This document shows, one piece after another, positions 35,569 to 46,988 of a DNA stretch of 64,000 nucleotides. Location: NCBI GenBank assembly GCA_013180625.2, contig SNVD02010202.1, positions 248,001 to 312,000 of the forward strand, written 5' to 3'. Within the stretch, counting starts at the first letter, position 1; every line of letters starts with the position of its first letter. The position numbers were made by a program, and so were the translations under genes. The notes below the pieces were generated by a model. That model saw only the letters and a program-made list of their open reading frames with translations, ran no database searches and was not told where the DNA came from. Source of the DNA: Boswellia sacra. Taxonomy: Eukaryota; Streptophyta; Magnoliopsida; Sapindales; Burseraceae.

Positions 35569-36457
35569 TGAAAGTTCTGGAGGTATGCAGTTACGAATAA
35601 CAATACAGTCAACAGTAATGTAAATCAACACAGGGGGATTTTTACGTGGTTCGATTATAAAAAACCTGCGTCCATGGGCAGCTATTGAGCTGCAATCCAC
35701 TATTCTCTTGTTTGTACAATCTTTAGGATCTTTTACAGTGCTGACTTACTCTCACACATAGACCTAATCTTTGACAAACAAAATCTTCGCAAAGTTTCTC
35801 AACACTAGTGACACTGCTCACTCTTTGTCGCATACAACTTAACAGAACGCTGTTAAGTTATACATAATACCCGATGTCTGACAGAATTATATAAATACTC
35901 AACCCTCAAGTTATCCTAAGTGTTTACTGACTCACTCAGGCTTAATCAACAACTCATGTACGATTTTAACCTTCATACATGAAAACAAAGACTCAATAAA
36001 TCAAAGATATAAAGACATTCCTTTGCGTTAAAGCTTGTCTCTTGCAAAGTCACAGAATGCCTTCATCAATAACCAACAATCTCCTTTTCCATAAAAAGAC
36101 TCTCTCTCCCTTTTTGTGCTGCCGAATTTTTATTCATTATATAATGAGAGGTCTTGATACAATCTTCCTAAAAGTCCTGTAAGGATCTTAATCAAGATCA
36201 TATTAGGATTAGGATAAAACAAAATAGGAAATGCTTTATAGTTAATCTCCTAAAGTAATAAGGATATATTAACTATCTTCCTATTTTGATTAGGATACAA
36301 AATATTATCCTAATCAAGAGAGATGATAATCAAAATACTTTCTATAAAAATTAGCTAGAAACAGTAAAATAGGAATAAAACACTTTAATTACTTTTATCA
36401 CAAGTTAACCAAAATTTTGAACATGTGTATGTCACATGTTTGATGCGATCACCAACA
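35569..36457 (-). repeat. Copia 5' LTR
   Basis: 889 bp from TGAAAGTTCTGG to ATCACCAACA on the plus strand, next to the primer-binding site. It is highly similar to the 3' LTR at 21391 with scattered substitutions and a short indel at about 35775. It would hold the element promoter, though I cannot place the TATA box with confidence. Confidence 0.93.
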
Positions 36458-36546
36458 TTGTGTTCAAAATGTATAACGAGAGACACTCATTGCACATCTA
36501 AGAAGACTCTTGTCTGAAATAAAAACAATAATATGTATATAAAAAA

Positions 36547-37640
36547 GGGGAAAATTGAGAAAATAGACAAAATTATGGGGCCTTGTTGAAAAATGGACAC
36601 ATCCTGAAAAATTTTCATGCCATAGACACTTTCTTGACAAAAGATAAAAATACCCTTGTATAATCAATATTTTCCCAAAACGTTTATTAATTTCCTCTTC
36701 GGACGAAATTGAAAAAAGTCAGTAAACTAAACTAAGAACAAAGAAACCAGTCACAGATCGAATCATTTCACTGTCTGAAATAACCTCAACAGCTGAAGCT
36801 GAGCAAATAATGTAAGAACAACTTTCCTTAATCTCTCTCTAAATGGCATAAAAATTTTATTAGGTTGTAGTGTTTTCGTTATTGATCGTTTTGGTAACTG
36901 ACGACTACATTATATAGCTTAAAAATGGGATATGTATGTGAACTAAGGTTAGAGATAATGCCGTTTGTGTGAAAATATGTTGAAAATTAGTTCTCGCTGT
37001 GCAAAAATCTGGTATCGTAGTCAAAGGTTGAAGAAGACGAGATTTGTCGAGTATCGAGCAGTTTTGTCGGATCAAATCTCGACATGTCAGATGGTAGTGT
37101 CGAGTGTCTAGACGTTGCGTTGATTTTAGGTTCGAGCGTCTGGTGGATTGACAACGTCGACGAAAGTCTGTTACAAATTTCGTCAAGTTCGTGTATCTCA
37201 TGTCGAGAGTCGAGTGTCGGATACGGGGAAACCGACATGTAGATGTCTCGAACCATGAATGTCAAGTATCTTCGAGAGTCGTTGGTCAAATGTTGAGACT
37301 CGTTTGTCGAGTGTTCAAGTACGTGCATCGAGTGCTGAACTTGACAAGTGTCGGATGCAAAGATAGTCGAGTTCGTTTGTCGAGTGTCAAGGGTGTATGT
37401 CGAGTGTCGTCGAGCGTTTTGGCAGAACACTCGTTTTTGTGACTTTTGCAAGCAATTTCGTAATTATTTTTTGTCCACGAAACTTATATGATATGTCTCA
37501 ATCATACAGGAAATGGAAACTATACGCATACTCATTGTATATAATGGTTCTTGGAGTATGCAAGAGAACGGTGGTTATTTGTACGCCGGTGGGACGGGGA
37601 AGCCATTGATAATTCATAGGTGTGCTACCTATAATGAGTT
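36547..37640 (+). repeat. MULE left arm
   Basis: About 1.1 kb that pairs with 45570-46702 in inverted orientation, reaching past the start of the transposase ORF. The outer 420 bp is ordinary AT-rich DNA. The inner part (37040-37430) is packed with variants of GTCGAGTGTCG and TCGAGTGTC, giving a short-period repeat look. Confidence 0.85.
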
Positions 37641-40338
37641 GCTTGACTGTATTAGTACTAAAATGGGTTGGGATCTTTATAGGCAAAGAATGAGTTTAGA
37701 GGTTCAATTTGCTTATAAGGTTGTTCTACCAATACCGATTTGTATTGAGACTGACGACGATGTTTGTTTTTTTACACAACATTGTTTGGAGGACCAACAA
37801 TCATATACACCATTAGTTGTCAAACTTGAAGATAGGGAGAAACAAAGACAGAGGTTAGGATCCGATGTAGTACATAGGCGATAAGGATCTTCTCATCCCT
37901 CTTTGTTTTGTTCAGCAAGTGGAAACAACCAATTAAGTGAGTCTACTCCTGTTTGTGCACAACCACAACTGAATGATGATGTTGGCATTGAGTTTGAGCA
38001 GTGTTCAGGGTATACAGGGCATGAGTCAGTTGGGGTAGGGGTGTTATTTGAAAATGAAGAAGGGCTGCCTCCGTCGATGCCATCGAGATTGGTACGTTAT
38101 CTTGATAGCATTAGAGAGTTTGAGAGTCTAGGTAATATTAAGGATGTTAATAATGATGATGGTGGTGATGAAGATTACGAAGATAATGATGATGGTAGTG
38201 ATGATGTTAGTGCACATGTTGACGATGACAATGATGATTGCACTATTCGTATTGAGAATGATGTTGAGGGAATGGATGATTTTCTTGTTGATGGCCATAA
38301 TGTAGACGGTCCACATTTTGATAATGAGGGAGAATGGGAGATCTTGAATAATGTGAACCAGGATGAGCCGTTTATCATACCTTCTCCAATTCACTCCACA
38401 CCTACCATGCCTCCTCCAATTCACTCCACACCTACTCGTCCAGTATATGAACATCAGCAAGATCCAGTGTCGAATGATGAGCCGAGAGTGGATGAAAATC
38501 GTAGACATGAAGAAGGTAATGTGGGCACTGAGAATAACAGCTGTCAAGCTAACACATTCAGGTGGATGCCGCCTATTGTGCATCCACCTTCCACAGATGA
38601 CAATGATGCCTCATCGTTTGTAGTTGACAAGATTAAGGTTAGGGTTGGGCAGATGTTTAATAGCTTCCTGAGAAGTTATCGATGTTGGCATTAAGATGAA
38701 ACTTTCAATTCAAGGTGAGGAACTCCAATGCAACAAGGTTTGAGGTTGTCTGCCGGGCTGAATCTTGTAAATGGCGTTTACGTGCTATAAAGGTGGCCGA
38801 CTAACATTTCTTCCAAGTGAAAAAGTATAAGAACCACCACACATGCTCCAGAGCCGGACTTTACCCAATTCACAAACAGGCAACTACACATGTCATTGGC
38901 AAACATATTAAGAGCAAATTCATTGAGGCATCGAGAATATATCGTCCGAAGGATATTATGTCCGATGTTCAAGAGTCATTGGGTGTTAATATCACGTACA
39001 ACAAGACATGGAGGGCAAAAGAGGTAGCTTTCCAAGAACTTCACAGATTTCATGAGGAATCATTCACACTACTCTCCTAGTACATGTACATGATTGAGAA
39101 AGCAAACCTGGGGATCAAAACGTCGTTAGAAACTGATGACGAGAACCATTTCAGATACGTTTTCATGGGTATGGGGCCTTTATTACTGGATTTGCATCAT
39201 CAATTAGACCAGTTATCGCAGTTGACGGTTCTTGTTTGAAAGGGAAATATAGAGGTACAATGTTTTTGGCTTCTTATATGGATGGAAATAAACAAATATA
39301 CCCCTTGGCATTTGGAATTGGGCATTCTGAAAATGATGAGTCATGGAACTGGTTCATGAGACAGTTGCATGATCATGTTGTACAAAATGTCTGAGATCTT
39401 GTCTTTATTTCTGACCGTCATCGTAGTATTAAACACGCTGTTCTAGTAGTTTTTTCTCATGCACTGCATGGATTGTGCACTCATCATCTGAAGGGTAACT
39501 TGAAGGCAACGTTCAAGGATAAGAATTTGTTGGAATTGTACTACCGAGCTGCAAGGACATATCACTATACTAATTTCAACTATCATATGCAACAAATTGA
39601 ATCGCATATACCAGCAATAGCAACTTATCTTCGAGAGATTGGAGTCGAGAAATAGGCACGTTCATAGTTTCATGGTCGACGGTATAACATAATGATAACA
39701 AATATAGCCGAGTCAATGAACTGTTTGCAAAACCATCGATACCTCCTGGTGACATTGTTAGCTGATTATTTTCAGGCCAACTTGCAGAAATGGTTCTATG
39801 AGCGTCGACAGCTATTTGCTAACTCATAATCATATCTCTCACCTTAGGCAAACAAGTTGATCGTTTAAAAGAGGGAGACCGTATGAGGGTTAGTGGTATA
39901 TCTCTTACTATGTATGAGGTTAGAGGCAATGACCGTGTTAGTATTGTTGACATGCATGCTCGTACATGCACGTGCCGGGTGTTTGATCTTAACCAGCTTC
40001 TGTGTGCACATGTATTAGCTGTATCCAAACGTATGAATCTACTTACGTGCCACGATTATTGTGCCCATTAGTATACCACTGGAATATTACTACATGCATA
40101 TGCTCTCCCAGTTGTTCCTGTTGGAGTTAGTGAGGATTGGGTGGTTCTTGAGGAGGTTCGCAGTAGAATGGTTCTCCCGTCGGTCATGAGGAGACCAGCC
40201 AGTCATCCTTAGAGGAATCAAATCCCTTCTGTTGCTGAGTCTAGCTCCTCTCAAAATTGCAGGTGCTGTGGAAGCTCCGGCACAATCGTCAAACTTGTTG
40301 AAACCCAGTTCCACTACATGACAGGGGACGATGTATAA
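37513..40338 (+). pseudogene. MURA transposase of the MULE
   Basis: MURA cuts and inserts the element. The N-terminal part (37513-37881) reads METIRILIVYNGSW and has a PB1-like feel. 37903-38694 is an acidic linker with long Asp/Glu runs. The MuDR DNA-binding region follows (FQFKVRNSNATRFEVVCR, CKWRLRA, then NHHTCSR at about 38830). The catalytic MULE domain has VDGSCLKGKYRG (about 39216), IYPLAFGIGHSENDESW, ISDRH (about 39408) and LCTHHLKGN. A SWIM zinc finger (CTCRVFDLNQLLCAH, C-x-C...C-x-H) lies near 39965-40010. The tail ends ...YMTGDDV at 40338. Many frameshifts and stops disable it. Confidence 0.9.
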
Positions 40339-40504
40339 CAAATGCTAATGTAAGCAACATAGTCAATTTTTTATATTGCAATTCCTGGCCTGTTGAGATT
40401 AATAACTTTCGGGTGTTGGATTTTGTCATTGTAAGCAACATTAATGTATTAAACACATCTTAATGTGCGTTGTCATTAAACTAAATATTCGTGTCTGACG
40501 TTCA

Positions 40505-40900
40505 GCCGTACAAGGTTCGTGGACCAAAAAATCATTACGAATTTGCTTCCAAAACTCAAAAAAACGAGTGTTCTGCCCAAACGCTCAACGACACTCGACG
40601 GAAAACCCTCGACGTTCGACACTCAAAATACGACACAAAATGACTGGCGCTCGACCAACACGACACACGAACCCTCGCCACGAAATCGACAATTGACTGT
40701 CGAGTCTATATACTTGACAAATACATCCGACATGTCGTGACTCGAATCGGTTTCCCTCAACACTCGACTAGCGCAACATAAATCTGATAATTTAACTTGA
40801 CCCTTGACACTCGAAGGAGGACACTCGACATAATATCTCGACATTCGACACGCGAATCTACCCCCCCGACACAAGATCTTGACCTTTAGGGTTTAAACAA
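40505..40900. repeat. Inner arm-like repeat of the MULE, right-arm orientation
   Basis: From about 40511 the sequence matches the inner end of the right arm (45717 onward): GTTCGTGGACCAAAAAAT, then AACGAGTGTTCTGCC and ACGCTCAACGACACTCGAC, followed by many CGACACTCGA-type units. It is more divergent than the outer arms and has no match to their outer 400 bp. It lies straight after the MURA gene. Confidence 0.65.
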
Positions 40901-41394
40901 AACAATCGACCGTCACTTTTCGCTTCACACAAACATACTGCTAAACCCTCTACAACTCTCAGAATGCATAAAGTCGCAGCGTCGACAACTGTCAAAATGC
41001 AAATGGATGCAGCATCGAAAACTCTCAGAACGCGAAGAGACGCAGACAGAAGCCCCCATCGGAATTGAGGTATGGACTTTTCGTTGTGTTAGACATACTA
41101 TTTGGATGTTTTTAGGGATAAATCTTGTGCCATGCAAGTTGTTTAATGTGTGTCGTGTCGGTCAGATTTAGGTTGTTTGATGTGGGTACGATAGGGGGAA
41201 ACCAACTAGCGCTGCGAGGCGCCATCGTGAGGTAAATGATAACTGTTTATTTAATGGGATTTTAATTGAATTTTGTCAAATGTGTTCACTAATTCGGTGG
41301 TTTTAGGGATTAATCTCATGTTTTTATGTGATTTATGTTTAGTGATGTGGACGAAAACTGTAGAATCTGACTGGTTTCGTCGCCAGGTTGATGG
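40901..41394. other. Spacer between the two MULE genes
   Basis: No gene is recognised. A stretch at 40960-41060 repeats a CTCTCAGAA(T/C)GC and GTCGCAGCGTCGA-like unit. The spacer separates the two inner arm-like repeats. Confidence 0.4.
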
Positions 41395-41560
41395 TGATAT
41401 CCGTCAGACTTTTGTAGGAACACTCGACACTTGACAAAAGAAGACTGTCGAGTTAAGTCGAGTCTTGTCAAGTCGTGTCGAGTGATGTCGAGTCGTGTCG
41501 AGGTTTGTCGAGTGTTCTCGAGCGTTTAGGCAGATTGCCTGTTTTATTACGAGTTTTTTG
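41395..41560. repeat. Inner arm-like repeat of the MULE, left-arm orientation
   Basis: GTCGAGTCTTGTCAAGTCGT and several GTCGTGTCGAG units lead into TCGAGCGTTTAGGCAGA, the counterpart of GTCGAGCGTTTTGGCAGAAC in the left arm (about 37408). It stands directly upstream of the ULP-like gene, as the left arm stands upstream of MURA. Confidence 0.6.
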
Positions 41561-42954
41561 CCTTTATGCATCATATTGAGCTATAACGCCTTGTATTTGT
41601 AAGTTGAAGCAAATGGCTGGTGAATTTGAACTGTCCTTCACCCTGAAGACACCAGATAAGAAGCACTACCATACGGTGATCACAAACTTGAGAAGTTTGG
41701 ACTGTGTACAATGGATTCGAGCGAACTTGACTGCGAGGCAAAAGGACATGTTTCGTGTTACATGTTTCGGATTTATCCTAGACATCCGTCAGCTCTTCTT
41801 TCTATCTCAGTTGGTGTACCATGTGCTTCAGTAGGAGGTTAACATCGTGGGGTACGATTAGGAGATGTGGTTCCTTATTCAAGGTAAAAAAATGGTTTTC
41901 AGATATAATGTAGTTACAAATTCTTAGTTTTGAACATATGATATTTATAGTTATTTTCTTATTACCATTATTGTCATCTTATGTATATGTTTTCCTTCTT
42001 TCCAGGAAGACTAATTCGTTTTTTTGTCCACGAGTTCGGTTTGGTAACCGGATTACAATTTGCTTCCATGCTGCCACCAATAACGACTACGTTGAATCCG
42101 TGTCGATTATTGGATACATACTTCGATGGCAGGGACTTGGAGCTTAGGCATTTCTACCTCAGACTTCAGCAATTGGATGTGTCTTGTATGCCAGACGAGG
42201 ATGCTGTGAAGCTGGCATTGTACTACGTGCTGGAGCATTTTTTCATGACACGGGATAGACTCCGACATGTCTCCCATGTGGTTGAATTTTGTCGACACAC
42301 TAGATGATTTTAATAGGTATCCATGGGGTTCGGTGTCCTACGATAAGACACTAGGCTCAATGAAGAAGGCTTTGGTTGGGAGGTTAGATAATTACAAGAG
42401 GTGAGCCCAAGCGAAGACGAACCAGGTGGAGAAATATAACTTGGAGGGGTGCCCGTACGCCCTTTAGGTACATACTGCTAACCATGAGTGTAAACGTGTT
42501 TATTTCTTTATTGGGTGAACAAATTTTAGTACATAGTGTCACTAACTAACCTGTTTGATGTTATTAAGGTTTGGTTGTACGAGGTCGTGCCTTACATTGG
42601 CACGACTTTTGGGGGAGTGCCCAAGGACTGTGACGGGAGGATACCATGGTTGTTGAAGTAGGAGACAATTAAGACCCCGTCCCAGCACGTAGTCGTAAAT
42701 GATATACTAAGAGTTAGGAGGTTGGTACGTACGGATCCTCTGTCATATGAAATTGTCTTGTTTTGTTCACACCACATTAATTGTTTTACATGATAGATTA
42801 TTTGTTGACGCAGGCTCGTCCGCTCATCGTTTTGGAGCCGTCTAAGGAGGAGCAGCAGACCTAGTGGTATATAAGGCTTACTGATGTAGTTGGCATCCGG
42901 AGAGGTGCACATGTGGCTTAGGCAACTGCTGTGGATGCTCCATTATTGCAGGCA

Positions 42955-43150
42955 GAGAGCATTGAGCCACTTCCAACAGAGGGTCTATCAACTCCACCTC
43001 CGGAGGGTCCATCAGCTCCACCTCTAGAGGGAGGGTCCATCAACTCCACCTTCGAAGGGTCCATCAGCACCACCTCTTGAGGGTCCATAAGCTCTAACCT
43101 CCGGAGGGTCCATCAGCTCCACCTCCTGAGGTTCCATCTGCTTCACCTCG
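42955..43150 (+). repeat. Pro-rich coding repeat in the ULP-like gene
   Basis: About five units of GAGGGTCCATCAGCTCCACCTC type with a period near 33-36 bp, coding for (E)GPSAPPP-like residues. Indels between units have put later copies out of frame. Confidence 0.75.
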
Positions 43151-45004
43151 TGTTGGCCCTAGTTTCCCTGTTGAATCTGATTTGGAGCCAGCAACAGACA
43201 CAGCCAGTCTTGACATTGACGTAGGGACCTTCAGTCTAGCACCGGAGCTGTTCTATAGTGCTGGACATCCAGGAGCATCGACTCCGACGTCGGCTCGTGC
43301 GATCACCCACCCAACTCCTATATACGATCTTCGTCCAAGTTCGCAGGTATTTAATGAGAATTTGCATTCGTATTATTGTCCGTTTACATTTGCTGCTTTA
43401 TTGGTTTATAAAGACTCTCGTTACAATTCTCATAGAGGCGCCACCGGTCGATGATGACTTTCAGAGCATAGTTTTACGCGAGCTTGCACTGTTACGAGCA
43501 GAGAACAAGGAAATACGGGAGAAGATAGCTCTTCTGCGCAAGGCTATTCTGGACCTCAGTGGCCACTTCGGATACGCTGACATTGTACGTTACAATATTT
43601 ACAAAATGGATTATGTGATTTTCACACGCTTAAGTTGACGATCAGGTTTGGTGTATTTTAGGATTTAGATGCAGATTTTGACATAGGTTCGGCTTATGAC
43701 GGTGAAGGTCAGCCACCTACGGAACCTAATTTCATGGACTCGACTGTTCGTGTTAGGGTCACCGCCTACTTCCGACAAAGCATAAGCGAAACCCCATTAT
43801 CAGTCCACCGGGTAGGAAGAGGGCGAGGGTTCATCCGCAAGAGAAAGCCACAGACGGCCAGCATGTACATTCTGAGGCCCCGGTTGCTCGGCCAAAAGAC
43901 AAATCATCTCAACAGCCATCACCGAATGTAGGCAGTGGTCTCATCTTGTGCACTTCAGCTCCACTTTTTGACCCACGTGCCCCCACACTAGAAGATGATC
44001 TGAATGCATTCGAGCATTGGTTTGCGAGCTTCCAGGCTAGCCATGATATTGATTTGGCAGTCTGCAGCTCAAATCGTAAGTTCTTCAGGACGTTGCTCGG
44101 GCCGTTAGACTGGCTTGAAGCTGAGGTAGTTTAAGACGATCTCCTACTCTCTAATTTTGTGATATACATTTGGAAATAATATTAATAGCTATTACTGTTT
44201 TCAGCACATCGATAGCTACTTGTGGTTGCTACATTGCAGAGCGCGCAGTATGGCCGGACTTGGTGTCCAGAGGTCTGCTTTCCTGGACACCACTTTTTGG
44301 ATACGTATTTCGTAAACATCTGAATTTAAAGGTAATTTCTGATTCCTTCAATGCGCTAACCAAACGTATGAACTTGCTGTTGAAAGTGAAGTCATTGTGG
44401 GAGTAATACTTGGACAGATTGGATGACATTAACTGGGTGAAGGAGGATGACATGGTCTAGTATGTCCTGGGACAGTTGCCCCTCGTTGGATCACCATAGG
44501 TCGAAGTGGACAGGGTGAGAACATTTATATTCACAGAGTTAGTATGTGCCATTTTATTTGAAATGTTTTGATTAATTTCCATGTTATCAATTTCATTTTC
44601 AGCTTTATCTCCCTATTAACATCACCAGTGATCATTGGGTGGCAGCTGAGGTGCATTTGAATTGCCGTCACGTTGCCATATACGACTCAGCTGTTGGGCA
44701 TACTTCCACAGGCATAGTCATACAGACAGTCCGGTGCCTGGTTGAGCTAATACCCCGTATGCTGTCAATTGAGGTTTATGGTATTCCTGACTATCCCGTA
44801 ACCTCATTCGACATTATACGCATAGAGGACGAGGACCAGGTGCCACAGCAGGAGCCTAGGGGAGGAGCATGCAGCGTGTACTGTTTGAAGTACATCAAGT
44901 TCCTAACGGGGGGCATTCCACTGACTGAGATTAAGGCATTCACGGACGAATGCCAACGGGTGAGAATGGCGGTACAACTTTGGGTCAGTCGCGTTCATCC
45001 ACAG

Positions 45005-45190
45005 ACACAGGAGGTCACCACGACCGTCATGGTGCCCTCTGAGGTTGAGGCATAGGAGGCCTCCATGACTGTCACGGCACCTTCTGAGGTTACGACATAG
45101 GAAGCCCCCACGACTGTCACAGCGGCCTCTGAGGTTGATGCACAGGAGGCCCCCAACACCGTCGCGCTACCCTCCGAGGTTGAGGCCTTC
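45005..45190 (+). repeat. 45-bp tandem coding repeat at the ULP-like C-terminus
   Basis: Four units of the pattern EAPTTVTAxSEVxxQ follow one another; in the first and second repeats the Gln codon has become TAG. Period 45 bp with no frame change. Confidence 0.8.
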
Positions 45191-45569
45191 ACAACGCCTG
45201 CTGATCTTGTGCCTGCTGATGTTGCAGCCACTACCGAGACTGCTAATGATGTGTCAGCAGATGTTACGACCACCACTGGCCATGACAATGTTGATTCAGC
45301 AGAGGTTGAGCAGTAGCTAAACACGATTGTACCATGAGATCACCGTACATTGTATATATTATGTTTAGTTACACATTTTTTCCAGTTGATAGTTTCTCGA
45401 TATTTACACATTATTGTATAGTAACATTTTTTGCATAGTTGCCATTTGGTTTCCATGTACAGTTGTACGAAAACTTGTAAATACATCTTTTGCCACTTAT
45501 AACAAACATCTTTTCTCATGTTTTTTAGTTGTATACATTTTTATGGTATAGTGGAGGCGAGTACGCTCC

Positions 45570-46702
45570 GTATATGATTGTTGGTCCTCCAAACAATGGC
45601 TTTCCCGTCCCACCGACGTATTAATAACCACCGTTCTCTTGCACAGTCTAAGAACCATTGTTACAATGAGTATGCGTAAAGTTTCCATTTCCTACATGAT
45701 TGAGACATATCATATAAGTTCCGTGGACAAAAAATAATTACGAAATTGCTTGCAAAAGTCACAAAAACGAGTGTTCTGCCAAAACGCTCAACGACACTCG
45801 ACATACACCCTCAACACGTGACAAATAAGACTCGACACACAAACTTGACTATCTTTGCATCCGACACTCATCAAGTTCGGCACTCGACGCATGTACTTGA
45901 ACGCTCGATAAACGAGTCTCGATGTTTGACCAACGACTCTAGAAGATATTCGACATTCATGGTTCGAGACATCTACACGTCAGTTTCCCCGTATTTGACA
46001 CTCAACTCTCGACACGCGACACACGAACTAGACAAAATTTGCAACAGACTTTCGTCGATGTCGTCAATCCACCAGACGCTCGACGAAACCAAACTCTCGA
46101 CACTCAAACCTAGAATCGACACAACGCCTAGACACTCGACACTACCATCCAACATGTCGAGATTCGATCCGACAAAACTGCTCGACGCTCGACGACACTC
46201 GACAAATCTTGTCTTCTTCAAACTTCGATTGTGATACCAGATTTTTGCACAACGACAGCCAATTTCTAGCATATTTTCACACAAACAGTACTATCTCTAA
46301 CCTTAGTTCACATACATATCCCATTTTTAAGCTATATAATGCGGTTGTCAGTTACCAAAATGATCAATAACGAAAACACTACAACCTAATGAAATTTTCA
46401 TGCCATTTAGAGAGAGATTAAGGAAAGTTGTTCTTATGTTATTTGCTCAGCTTCAGCTATTGAGGTTGTATCGGACAGTGAAGTGATTCGATCTGTGACT
46501 GGTTTTTTTGTTCATAGTTTAGTTTACTGACTTTCTTCAATTTCGTCCGAAGAGGGAATCAATAAACGTTTTGTGAAAATATTGATTATACAAGGATATT
46601 TCTATCTTTTTGTCAAGAAAGTGTCTATGACATGAAAATTTTTCAGGATATATCCATTTTTCAACAAGACTCTCTAATTTTATTTATTTTCTCAATTTTC
46701 CC
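45570..46702 (-). repeat. MULE right arm, including a deleted MURA start
   Basis: Inverted partner of 36547-37640. Its inner end (45497-45688 read on the minus strand) reproduces METLRILIV, then jumps from the GRESH region straight to CLEDQQSYT, which in the left copy lies about 180 bp further on. So the arm holds a copy of the transposase 5' end with an internal deletion. Confidence 0.8.
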
Positions 46703-46754
46703 TATAAAAAATGGCCCCCTATTGTCTTTCAAAATTTAGGTAATAATCAAAGTA

Positions 46755-46988
46755 TTGGGGGTTGGGAAGTGGCCTCGAGTTCGGAACCCTTTTTTGGACT
46801 TTGACGGGAAGCAAGAAAGGCTTTCAGTGACGGAGCCAATTAGCAAACTGGAAGGCAAGAACATAAAAGATTTTGGCCCATTGGATGCACTGTTATTAAA
46901 GGAAACTTTGAGCAAGGTAAAGCACGTTGATTCTCAAATCTCAATACTTGACTTGTTCAAACATGCGAGTTTCTGCTGTCCCACATAA
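46755..46988 (+). CDS. Short exon-like ORF, unknown
   Basis: An open stretch of 77 codons starting six bases after an AG acceptor-like TTTAG and including a possible donor SK|GTAAAG at about 46917. Before that donor the reading has a non-random look (FLDFDGKQERLSVTEPISKL, then GPLDALLLKETLSK). I do not recognise the family. It could be one exon of a host gene disrupted by the MULE, whose border is 43 bp upstream, or chance. Confidence 0.3.
   Translation: MGVGKWPRVRNPFLDFDGKQERLSVTEPISKLEGKNIKDFGPLDALLLKETLSKVKHVDSQISILDLFKHASFCCPT

Larger units (their letters stand above)
21391..36457 (-). mobile_element. SIRE-type Copia LTR retrotransposon, 15 kb with nested insertions
   Basis: LTRs at 21391-22250 and 35569-36457 bound an interior that reads on the minus strand in the order PBS, gag, protease, integrase, RT, RNase H, extra 3' ORF, PPT. 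Protease and integrase before RT define Copia; the extra ORF after pol and the gag type point to the SIRE/Maximus lineage. The flanking 5-mers are TTATG and TTGTG, a target duplication with one difference. A CACTA-like element and a solo Gypsy LTR are nested inside. Without them the element would be about 10 kb. All ORFs are broken. Confidence 0.92.
41613..45315 (+). pseudogene. DUF1985 / Ulp1-like protease gene of the MULE
   Basis: Ulp1-type C48 proteases remove SUMO; related genes are carried by many plant MULEs. ATG at 41613 (MAGEFELSFTLKTPDKKH) starts a DUF1985-like part that continues after an intron-like gap at 42005-42400 (RFFVHEFGLVTGL, DAVKLALYYVLEH, DDFNRYPWGSVSYDKTL). A Pro/Ser-rich repeat and a basic linker follow. 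The C-terminal part has LPINITSDHWVAAEVHL with the His, VAIYDSAVG with the Asp, and GGACSVYCLKYIKFL with the Cys; the residue before that Cys is Ala where D-C-G is usual. The tail is a degenerate 45-bp coding repeat ending EVEQ-stop at 45313-45315. Frameshifts and stops break it, and introns are uncertain. Confidence 0.75.
36547..46702 (+). mobile_element. Mutator-like element (MULE) with long arms and 9-bp TSD
   Basis: The ends GGGGAAAATTGAGAAAATAG and the reverse complement of ...TTTTCTCAATTTTCCC form a long inverted repeat. It is flanked by a perfect 9-bp direct repeat TATAAAAAA (36538-36546, 46703-46711), the target size of Mutator elements. Within 10.2 kb lie a decayed MURA transposase (37513-40338) and a DUF1985/Ulp1-like gene (41613-45315), both on the plus strand. 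The pairing of a MURA gene with a ULP-like gene is known from the Kaonashi-type MULEs of plants. Both genes are broken. Confidence 0.93.

Noticed and set aside
45135..45320. ORFs in other frames over the ULP C-terminal repeat
   Set aside because: Shadows caused by the 45-bp repeat; the in-frame reading of the repeat matches the upstream protease frame.
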